Part shown: positions 1 to 6,391 of the stretch, one piece after another
How the letters are laid out: each line of letters begins with the position of its first letter
Position numbering within the stretch: the first letter of the stretch is position 1
Origin: Christensenella sp. UBA3792
GTDB taxonomy: Bacteria > Bacillota > Clostridia > Christensenellales > CAG-138
Direction of reading: 5' to 3'
NCBI GenBank assembly: GCA_002369195.1
Contig: DFEW01000005.1
Coordinates: forward strand, 17,617 to 28,481
Length of the DNA: 10,865 nt
Made by a program: the position numbers and the translations under genes
The notes under the pieces: model-generated
What the model was told of the DNA's origin: nothing
The model's input: only the letters and a program-made list of their open reading frames with translations
Database searches by the model: none

Positions 1-1521
1 GGCTGCGGCAAGACGACGACGCTCCGCATGATCGCGGGTCTCGAGACCCCCACCGAAGGCCGCATCACGATCGGGGACCGTGTCGTGTTCGACAGCGCCG
101 CGGGCATCAACGTTCCTGCCAACAAGCGCAAGGTCGGCTTCCTGTTCCAGAACTACGCACTGTGGCCCAACATGACCGTGTACGACAACATCGCATTCGG
201 TCTCAAGAACATCAACGAGCCGAAGGAGACCGTCGACTACACCGCCAAGAACTATGCGCGCCTTGCCGAGATCTTAAAGGATCCGAAGGGCGTTGCGGAC
301 GTCATCAACGACTGCCGCGACAAGAACGGCACGGTCGACAAGAAAAAGGCGTACATCAAGCTGATCGACACGTATTCGATCTCGATGATGACCGCAAAGA
401 CCCTGCTCGGCTACGATCTGCAGACCGACACGTCCAAAGCGCCAGCGCTCATCAAGGAGCTGGAGGCAAAGCATGCGAACGCAGTCGCGTCGCACAAGGC
501 GAAGGGCGAAGAGCTCGATAAGGACCATCGCGTTCTCAAGAACGGCAAGCCGGTTATCACCAAGCGCAAGCTCACCAAGGAAGAGGTCGACCTTGCGGTC
601 CGCAGAGTGTCCCGCATTGTCAAGATCGGCATGTTCATGGACCGCTACCCCGCCGAGCTTTCCGGCGGTCAGCAGCAGCGCGTCGCGATCGCAAGAACGC
701 TCGCGCCGGAACCCAGCGTCCTCTTCATGGACGAGCCGCTCTCGAACCTCGACGCCAAGCTGCGCCTTGAGATGCGCTACGAGCTGCAGCGTCTGCACGT
801 GGAAACGGGCAGCACCTTCGTCTACGTCACGCACGACCAGATGGAAGCAATGACGCTCGCTACCTCGATCTGCCTGATCAACAACGGCGTGCTGCAGCAG
901 TACGACGCGCCGCTGACCGTCTACAACCGCCCGAACAACCTGTTCGTCGCGGACTTCGTCGGCAACCCCTCGATCAACTTCATCGAGACGCACGGCGAAC
1001 AGAACGCGGACGGCAGCGTCGACCTCAAGCTGCTCGGCGATCATCACGTCACCTTCCGTCCCAACGAACCGATTTCGATGGCGCAGTGGAACCGCGAACG
1101 CGACGAATCGATCGCGGCGGAGAACGCGCGCCGCGCGGAGCTCGCCAAGCAGAAGGGCTACGTCGAAAAGGGCAACAAGGACGAGGTCTTCCGCTACAAC
1201 GTCGCGCGCGTTGAGGAAATCGATACCTCGATCGAGGACGCGCCGGTCATCGTCGACGGCGATTACGTGCTCGGCGTCCGTCCCGAATTCATCCGCCTTG
1301 CGGAGGACGGCATCGAAGGCGAGATCTACGGCGCGATGCCCACCGGTATGGAATCGACCCTGAAGATCCGCACCGGCGACTTCCTGCTGACCAGCGTCGT
1401 ATTCGGCGACACGCTCTACACGATCGGCAGCGAGACGCACATCCGCTTCGTCGGCAATTCGATCATGCTGTTCGACCGCAAGTCCGGACGCTATATCACT
1501 TCCGGCAGCATCGAAATCTGA
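1..1521 (+). CDS. Sugar ABC transporter ATP-binding protein, MalK/UgpC type, 5'-truncated, with large insertions
   Basis: Energising ATPase of a carbohydrate-type ABC importer, acting on the cytoplasmic face of the membrane. The reading frame is open from base 1, so the true start and about 35 residues are missing; the fragment begins inside Walker A (GCGKTTT). Visible in order, numbered from base 1: Q-loop Gln at 50 (LFQNYALWP), signature LSGGQQQ at 220-226, Walker B LFMDEP at 241-246, D-loop SNLDA, H-loop His 278 (VTHDQ), then a C-terminal TOBE-like regulatory domain with GVRPEF near 425. Family members are usually about 360-370 residues; this fragment alone is 506. The excess lies in a charged insertion at about 71-190, between Q-loop and signature, and another at about 360-420. 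All catalytic motifs remain, so it should be active. The permease and binding-protein partners are not in the window. Its substrate cannot be told; such ATPases are often shared among several sugar importers. Confidence 0.93.
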   Translation, partial: GCGKTTTLRMIAGLETPTEGRITIGDRVVFDSAAGINVPANKRKVGFLFQNYALWPNMTVYDNIAFGLKNINEPKETVDYTAKNYARLAEILKDPKGVADVINDCRDKNGTVDKKKAYIKLIDTYSISMMTAKTLLGYDLQTDTSKAPALIKELEAKHANAVASHKAKGEELDKDHRVLKNGKPVITKRKLTKEEVDLAVRRVSRIVKIGMFMDRYPAELSGGQQQRVAIARTLAPEPSVLFMDEPLSNLDAKLRLEMRYELQRLHVETGSTFVYVTHDQMEAMTLATSICLINNGVLQQYDAPLTVYNRPNNLFVADFVGNPSINFIETHGEQNADGSVDLKLLGDHHVTFRPNEPISMAQWNRERDESIAAENARRAELAKQKGYVEKGNKDEVFRYNVARVEEIDTSIEDAPVIVDGDYVLGVRPEFIRLAEDGIEGEIYGAMPTGMESTLKIRTGDFLLTSVVFGDTLYTIGSETHIRFVGNSIMLFDRKSGRYITSGSIEI

Positions 1522-1535
1522 TTGCACGCACATCT

Positions 1536-1562
1536 GCCCCGCTTTCCGGCGGGGCTTTTTTT
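1536..1562 (+). terminator. Rho-independent terminator after the ABC ATPase gene
   Basis: A perfect 7-bp GC stem (GCCCCGC at 1536-1542 with GCGGGGC at 1549-1555) and a 6-nt loop are followed directly by seven T residues. It starts 15 bases after the ATPase stop codon and separates that gene from the glycerate unit. Confidence 0.93.
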
Positions 1563-1586
1563 CGTTTTAGCACTCTCGCGGTGCGA

Positions 1587-1615
1587 TTGACAAAGCTGTA
1601 TCTTTGGAGTAAAAT
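1587..1615 (+). promoter_or_regulatory. Sigma-70/sigma-A type promoter of the glycerate unit
   Basis: TTGACA at 1587-1592 is a perfect -35 box. After a 17-bp spacer comes TAAAAT at 1610-1615, five of six matches to the -10 consensus. Transcription should start near 1622, giving a leader of about 37 nt, too short for a riboswitch. No clear operator is visible. Confidence 0.85.
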
Positions 1616-1658
1616 GCAGCTGTACTGGTAAATAAATATTCAAAAGGGGGTAATTTTT

Positions 1659-3017
1659 ATGACCGGTATCGCACTTATCATTGCGTTCGTCGTAGCAATC
1701 GTTGCGATGATCCTGCTCATCTCCAAGCTGAAGGTGCATCCCTTCCTCGCGATCATGGGCATCTCTCTTGTTCTCGCCCTTCTGGCAGGCATCCCGATGA
1801 CCGACATTCCCGGCGTCATCGGCGCCGGCTTCTCCGGCACGTTCTCCTCGATCGGCATCGTCATCATCCTCGGTGCATTCATCGGCAGCATCCTTGAAAA
1901 GACCGGCGCGGCTTTGAAGCTTGCGGATATGGTCATCAAGGTCGTCGGTGAGAAAAACCCGGGCCTCGCGGTCGAACTCATGGGCTGGGTCGTTTCCATC
2001 CCGGTCTTCTGCGACAGCGGCTTCGTTATTCTGAACCCGATCCGCAAAGCGCTCGTCAAGCGTACCGGCGTATCGAGCGTCGCTCTGACGGTCTGCCTCT
2101 CCTGCGGTCTGTACATTTCGCACGTGTTCATCCCGCCGACACCCGGCCCGATCGCTGCGGCAAACACCCTCGGCGTCGGCGAGAACCTGCTGCTGGTCAT
2201 CGGCATCGGCGTTCTCTGCTCCATCTTCCCGCTGATCGCAGGTCTCGTGTATGCGAAGATCGTCGGCAGAAAGATCAAGAGCGCGGACGAAGTAAGCGAC
2301 AACGGCGAAACCGTCAAGACGTATGAAGAGCTCAAGGCGGAATTCGGCAAGCTCCCGAACGGCTTCAACGCGGTTGCGCCGCTCGTGATCCCGATCCTGC
2401 TCATGGCCGCTTCCTCCGTCGTCACGATGGTGCATTGGGAGGGCTTCTTCGCGAACCTCATCAAGTTCCTCGGAACGCCGATCATGGCGCTTGCCGTCGG
2501 CGCGGTTCTCGCGATCATCCAGCTGTTCACCGCAAAGAAGACCAAGGATTTCTACAGCATCACGAACGATACGCTGAAGACCGTCGGCCCGATCCTGTTC
2601 GTCACGGCAGCGGGCGGCGTGCTCGGCAAGGTCATCGCGTCCTCCGACATGGTGAATTACATCACCGAGCATGCAAGCGTGTTCCAGACGCTCGGCATCT
2701 TCTTCCCGTTCCTCCTGGCGGCGATCCTCAAGAGCGCGCAGGGTTCCTCGACCGTTGCGATCACGACCACGGCAGGCATCATTGCGCCGCTGCTCGGCGT
2801 GCTCGGCTTCTCCACGCCGGTTGAAATCGCACTCGTCGTTATGGCGATCGGCGCCGGCGCGATGACCGTATCCCACGCGAACGACAGCTACTTCTGGGTG
2901 GTCACCAACTTCGGCGACATGACGCCTTCGCAGGGCTACCGCACCCAGACGCTGATGACGCTGATCATCGGTATCGCTTCGATGGTTGAGATCTTCATTC
3001 TCAGTCTGATTTTCTGA
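1659..3017 (+). CDS. GntP-family organic acid permease, probably glycerate/gluconate type
   Basis: Inner-membrane permease of 452 residues, the usual size for the GntP family (gluconate, D-serine, glycerate and related hydroxy acids with H+). Nearly the whole length is hydrophobic, with a polar cytoplasmic loop at about 203-235. Family hallmarks are HPFLA (27-31), GFSGTFSSIGIVI (57-69), IPVFCDSGF (114-122), PPTPGP (159-164), SAQGSSTVA (359-367) and SHANDSYFWVV (405-415). The ATG is preceded by AAGGGGG at 1644-1650 with an 8-base gap, which supports this start. The next gene is a glycerate 2-kinase in the same direction, so glycerate is the most likely substrate; this is inferred from context, because the sequence alone does not separate gluconate from glycerate transporters. 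Confidence 0.92.
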   Translation: MTGIALIIAFVVAIVAMILLISKLKVHPFLAIMGISLVLALLAGIPMTDIPGVIGAGFSGTFSSIGIVIILGAFIGSILEKTGAALKLADMVIKVVGEKNPGLAVELMGWVVSIPVFCDSGFVILNPIRKALVKRTGVSSVALTVCLSCGLYISHVFIPPTPGPIAAANTLGVGENLLLVIGIGVLCSIFPLIAGLVYAKIVGRKIKSADEVSDNGETVKTYEELKAEFGKLPNGFNAVAPLVIPILLMAASSVVTMVHWEGFFANLIKFLGTPIMALAVGAVLAIIQLFTAKKTKDFYSITNDTLKTVGPILFVTAAGGVLGKVIASSDMVNYITEHASVFQTLGIFFPFLLAAILKSAQGSSTVAITTTAGIIAPLLGVLGFSTPVEIALVVMAIGAGAMTVSHANDSYFWVVTNFGDMTPSQGYRTQTLMTLIIGIASMVEIFILSLIF

Positions 3018-3027
3018 TCCCGTCTGC

Positions 3028-3062
3028 AAGCGCGCTGTCCTTATTGCGTCAGCGCGCTTTTT
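3028..3062 (+). terminator. Intergenic hairpin terminator/attenuator between permease and kinase
   Basis: A perfect 10-bp stem (AAGCGCGCTG at 3028-3037 with CAGCGCGCTT at 3050-3059) encloses a 12-nt loop. The strand continues with T through 3062 and then CTT. It has intrinsic-terminator form but lies between two functionally linked genes, and no separate promoter for the kinase was found. Partial readthrough or mRNA-end protection is therefore plausible. Confidence 0.75.
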
Positions 3063-3078
3063 CTTCAGGAGGTTTTGT

Positions 3079-4314
3079 ATGAATACGTTACTGCGTTCCC
3101 ATGCGGATCAAATCGTGAAGGAAGCGATCGCCGCCGTGCAGCCGGACGCTGCCGTGCAGCGCGCGCTTTCGAAGATGATCTTCCCCGGACGGGTGCTGCT
3201 CGTCGCCGCGGGCAAAGCGGCGTGGCAGATGGCGAAAGCCGCGTCCGACGTGCTCGGCAGCCGCATCGAAAAGGGCGTCGTCGTCACCAAGTACGGTCAC
3301 GTAACCGGACCGATCGCAAACTTCGACTGCTTCGAAGCCGGACATCCCGTGCCGGATGAAAACTCGTTCAAAGGCACGCAGGCGGCGCTCGATCTCGTCG
3401 CGGACCTTACCGAGCGGGACACCGTGCTGTTCCTGCTTTCGGGCGGCGGCAGCGCGCTGTTCGAAAAGCCGCTCGTACCGGCGGCGGAGCTGCAGGATAT
3501 CACCGGTCAGCTTCTGGCGTGCGGCGCGGACATCACCGAGATCAACACGATCCGCAAGCGCCTGTCCGCGGTCAAGGGCGGCAGATTTGCGCAAATCTGC
3601 TGGCCTGCGAAGGTCGAAGCCGTGATCCTGTCCGACATTCTCGGCGACCCGCTCGACATGATCGCGTCCGGTCCTGCCTGCCCTGACTCCTCCACCGCAG
3701 AGGATGCGCTGCGCATTGCGAAAAAGTATGCGCTGCGCATGAGCGACGCGGCGCGCGCGCTTTTGGACGTCGAGACGCCGAAGGCGCTGAACAACGTCCG
3801 TTCGCAGATCAACGGCAGCGTGCGCGAGCTGTGCGCCGCCGCGGCAAAGACCTGCGCCGCTTTGGGCTATACGCCGGTCCTTCTGACCGATCAGCTCTGC
3901 TGTCAGGCGAGGGAAGCGGGCAGCTTCCTTGCATCGATCCTGAAAACCCACGCATGCGACGGACAGTCGCTTGCGTTCATCGCAGGCGGTGAAACGGTTG
4001 TCAAGCTCATCGGCAAGGGCAAGGGCGGCCGCAATCAGGAGCTGGCGCTTGCCGCGGCAGCCGGCATTGGCGATATGTCCGGTGCAGCCGTGTTCTCGGT
4101 CGGCAGCGACGGAACCGACGGTCCCACCGACGCCGCGGGCGGCTATGTCGACGGCGACACCGTCGAAGCGCTGAAGCTGCACGGACTGACCGTCGACGAT
4201 GTGCTGCAGGACAACGACGCATACCACGCGCTCAGCAAGGTCGGCGGTCTCATCATGACCGGACCGACCGGCACGAACGTCAACGACGTTGCCGTCGCTC
4301 TCCTGCACGTATAA
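3079..4314 (+). CDS. Glycerate 2-kinase, MOFRL/DUF4147 family
   Basis: Cytoplasmic kinase that phosphorylates D-glycerate with ATP, in this family typically to 2-phosphoglycerate, which enters lower glycolysis. At 411 residues it has the normal length. Motifs seen are AAGKAA (43-48, with the conserved Lys46), SGGGSAL (121-127), IRKRLSAVKGGR (158-169), SDILGDPLDMIASGP (185-199), GGETVV (303-308), GKGGRNQELAL with Arg318, and DGTDGPTDAAGG (344-355), the last being the MOFRL part. AGGAGG at 3067-3072 stands 6 bases before the ATG. It follows the GntP permease across a 61-bp gap holding a hairpin, so uptake and phosphorylation of glycerate form one unit. Members have also been called hydroxypyruvate reductase (TtuD-like), but the kinase activity is the established one. 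Confidence 0.95.
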   Translation: MNTLLRSHADQIVKEAIAAVQPDAAVQRALSKMIFPGRVLLVAAGKAAWQMAKAASDVLGSRIEKGVVVTKYGHVTGPIANFDCFEAGHPVPDENSFKGTQAALDLVADLTERDTVLFLLSGGGSALFEKPLVPAAELQDITGQLLACGADITEINTIRKRLSAVKGGRFAQICWPAKVEAVILSDILGDPLDMIASGPACPDSSTAEDALRIAKKYALRMSDAARALLDVETPKALNNVRSQINGSVRELCAAAAKTCAALGYTPVLLTDQLCCQAREAGSFLASILKTHACDGQSLAFIAGGETVVKLIGKGKGGRNQELALAAAAGIGDMSGAAVFSVGSDGTDGPTDAAGGYVDGDTVEALKLHGLTVDDVLQDNDAYHALSKVGGLIMTGPTGTNVNDVAVALLHV

Positions 4315-4321
4315 ATGAAGC

Positions 4322-4355
4322 ACGGGGAACTGTTGTTGACAGTTCCCCGTTTTTT
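4322..4355 (+). terminator. Strong Rho-independent terminator after the glycerate kinase gene
   Basis: A perfect 11-bp stem (ACGGGGAACTG at 4322-4332 with CAGTTCCCCGT at 4340-4350) has a 7-nt loop and six T residues at 4350-4355. It begins 8 bases past the stop codon. Its loop and 3' arm also contain the -35 box of the next promoter. Confidence 0.93.
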
Positions 4356-4364
4356 GGGTATCAT
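4336..4364 (+). promoter_or_regulatory. Promoter of the glycosidase/symporter unit, overlapping the upstream terminator
   Basis: TTGACA at 4336-4341 is a perfect -35 box. It is followed 17 bp later by TATCAT at 4359-4364, five of six matches to the -10 consensus. Transcription would start near 4371, about 23 bases before the glycosidase ATG. The -35 lies in the loop and first bases of the 3' arm of the kinase terminator, and the spacer includes the T-tract. Confidence 0.8.
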
Positions 4365-4393
4365 AATCTATATCATATCATCAAGGGGTTCCT

Positions 4394-6373
4394 ATGCTGA
4401 GTTCCGAATTTGCAGCCGACCGGTGGACGCTTTCCTTCGACGGGCGTCCGCTTTTGATGCACACGTCCGACGCGCCGTTCGCCACGGCGATCCTGCGGGA
4501 AAAGCAGTACAGCATGAATCGCGGCACCGTCAAGGAGCAGATCATCGAAGCGGACCGCATCCCGCTTTCGCACATGCAGGTCGAAGGCAGCACCGTCACC
4601 TTTTCCGCAAAGTCGCACACGCTGACCGTCGAGATTTGCGAGCAGCCCAACGGTGTCGCGCTCGCGCTGACCGGCATGGAAGGGTACGCGTACGAATTCC
4701 GGCTCCCCGCGATCGAAAACGAAGCGGTCTTCGGCGGCGGCGAGCAGTACCGCCAGACGAACCTGCGCGGCGAAACGATCGTCAACTTCGTGTCCGAGCA
4801 CATCAAGGCGGTCACGATCATCGAAAAGGCGCTCCTGCCCCGCCCGCTCTATGCGCCCAAAAAGCACAGCGCCATCGGCAGCTATGCCCCGATGCCGGTC
4901 TTTGTCACCGACCGCGGACGGCTGATTCTGTTCGATACCGCATCCGACGGCAAATCTATCTTCGGCGACGGCTTTTATACCTTCGAATTCGACGACTGCC
5001 CGAAATCGCTGACGCTGCTGTGCGGCGATTCCTTCGATGCGCTCGCGGGTCAACTGCGCGCGCGTATCGAAAACCGGCAGTATTTGCCCGACTGGTGCTT
5101 CGACGGCATGATCCTCGGCATCCAGGGCGGCACGCAGACGATCCTCGACAAGACCTTCGCCATGCTCGACGCCGGGGCAAAGGTCTGCGGCGTATGGAGT
5201 CAGGACTGGTCGGGCGAAAACCGCACCGTGATGGGCAAGCAGGTATGGTGGAACTGGGAGGTCGACGAGACGCTCTACCCCGACCTCAAAGGCGCGATCG
5301 CAAAGCTCAACGCGCGCGGCGTGCGCTTTTTGGCGTACATCAACCCGTACCTGGTCAAGGACAGCCGTCTGTACAACGAATGCAAAGAAAAAGGATATCT
5401 GATCACGCATACCGACGGCAGTATCTATCACATCAAGTCCACGACGTTCGACGCGGGCATGCTCGATCTCACCAACCCCGACGCGGTGCGTTACACCAAG
5501 GACGTGCTGATCAAGCGGAACATGCTCGATCTCGGCGTTTCCGGCTGGATGGCGGACTTCGGCGAGTACCTGCCGGTCGACTGCGTGCTGCACGACGGCG
5601 ATCCCCGTAAGCTGCACAACCTCTGGCCGGTGCTGTGGGCAAAGCTCAACCGCGAGGCGATCGAGGAATACGGCGCAAAAGACGTCATGTTCTTCATGCG
5701 CTCGGGCTACGTCGGCATTCAGACCTATGCGCCGGTGCTGTGGAACGGCGATCAGCACACCGATACGACCAAGGATTACGGCATGCCGTGCGTGATGCCC
5801 GCAAGCTTCTCGCTCGGCTTCTCCGGCGTTCCGATGGTGCATTGCGACATCGGCGGATTCTTCTCGTTCGGCAAGATGAAGCGCAACGAAGCGCTCTTTA
5901 CCCGCTGGATGGAGATGTGCACGTTCTCGCTGCTGATGCGCAGCCATGAATCGATCCGTCCGTGGGCGAACGCGCAGTTCGACGCACAAGGCGTCAAGGC
6001 GCACACCGTGCGTCTGACCAACATCCACGCCGCCATAAAGCCGTACCTTGTGCACTGCGAAGCGCTTGCAAAGGCGGGTCTGCCCGTCATGCGTCCGGAC
6101 TTTTACGAAGCGATGGACCATCAAAAGAGCCGCGACATGTACAGCTATTTTCTCGGCGAGGACCTGTTCGTCTGCCCCGTGATCAAACGACATGCAAGGA
6201 ACCGGCAGGTCTTTCTGCCCGCAGGCGATTGGATCGACTTCTGGACCGGCAAGCCGTACGCCGGCAACGCCGCGTATACCGTCCCCGCGCCCTTGGGACA
6301 GACGCCGGTGTTCTATAAAAAGGGCAGCGAATTCTCGGAACTGTTCCGCAAAGCAGCGGATGAAAACAAATAA
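4394..6373 (+). CDS. GH31 family alpha-glycosidase, sulfoquinovosidase-like scaffold with altered sulfonate pocket
   Basis: Retaining alpha-glycosidase of 659 residues with no signal peptide, so cytoplasmic. It matches, along its length, the lineage of E. coli YihQ (sulfoquinovosidase, 678 aa as I recall it): GGGEQ near 115-119, DGMILGIQGG, QDWSG (270-274), FLAYINPY, GWMADFGEYLP with nucleophile Asp388, WNGDQ with acid/base Asp453, CDIGGF (484-489), MRSHE (515-519) and a C-terminal beta domain. Aligned from memory with YihQ, the sulfonate-binding Arg301 is Gln283 here and Tyr508 is Phe489, while Trp304 (Trp286), Gln288 (Gln270) and His537 (His518) are kept. The catalytic pair is intact but a sulfonated sugar is doubtful; substrate unknown. 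AAGGGG stands 5 bases before the ATG. A sugar symporter gene follows 18 bases downstream, so it probably hydrolyses what that carrier imports. Confidence 0.93.
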   Translation: MLSSEFAADRWTLSFDGRPLLMHTSDAPFATAILREKQYSMNRGTVKEQIIEADRIPLSHMQVEGSTVTFSAKSHTLTVEICEQPNGVALALTGMEGYAYEFRLPAIENEAVFGGGEQYRQTNLRGETIVNFVSEHIKAVTIIEKALLPRPLYAPKKHSAIGSYAPMPVFVTDRGRLILFDTASDGKSIFGDGFYTFEFDDCPKSLTLLCGDSFDALAGQLRARIENRQYLPDWCFDGMILGIQGGTQTILDKTFAMLDAGAKVCGVWSQDWSGENRTVMGKQVWWNWEVDETLYPDLKGAIAKLNARGVRFLAYINPYLVKDSRLYNECKEKGYLITHTDGSIYHIKSTTFDAGMLDLTNPDAVRYTKDVLIKRNMLDLGVSGWMADFGEYLPVDCVLHDGDPRKLHNLWPVLWAKLNREAIEEYGAKDVMFFMRSGYVGIQTYAPVLWNGDQHTDTTKDYGMPCVMPASFSLGFSGVPMVHCDIGGFFSFGKMKRNEALFTRWMEMCTFSLLMRSHESIRPWANAQFDAQGVKAHTVRLTNIHAAIKPYLVHCEALAKAGLPVMRPDFYEAMDHQKSRDMYSYFLGEDLFVCPVIKRHARNRQVFLPAGDWIDFWTGKPYAGNAAYTVPAPLGQTPVFYKKGSEFSELFRKAADENK

Positions 6374-6391
6374 ACGGAGGGTAAAAAAGGA

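Noticed and set aside
274..1533. 419-codon minus-strand frame opposite the ABC ATPase gene
   Set aside because: Shadow frame: no recognisable domain, and it lies opposite intact Walker B, signature and H-loop motifs.
1491..3029. 512-codon open frame on the minus strand opposite the permease
   Set aside because: The translation is extremely Asp/Glu/Arg-rich without hydrophobic core patterns, and the opposite strand encodes a clear GntP permease with promoter and ribosome binding site.
3088..4323. 411-codon minus-strand frame, the same length as the glycerate kinase it overlaps
   Set aside because: The equal length is coincidental. The translation is low-complexity Arg/Asp/Ala with no recognisable motif, and no promoter or ribosome binding site was noted.
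4315..5610. 431-codon plus-strand frame overlapping the start of the GH31 gene in another frame
   Set aside because: Arg/His/Ala-rich out-of-frame translation of the GH31 gene. It begins directly in the terminator region and has no ribosome binding site.
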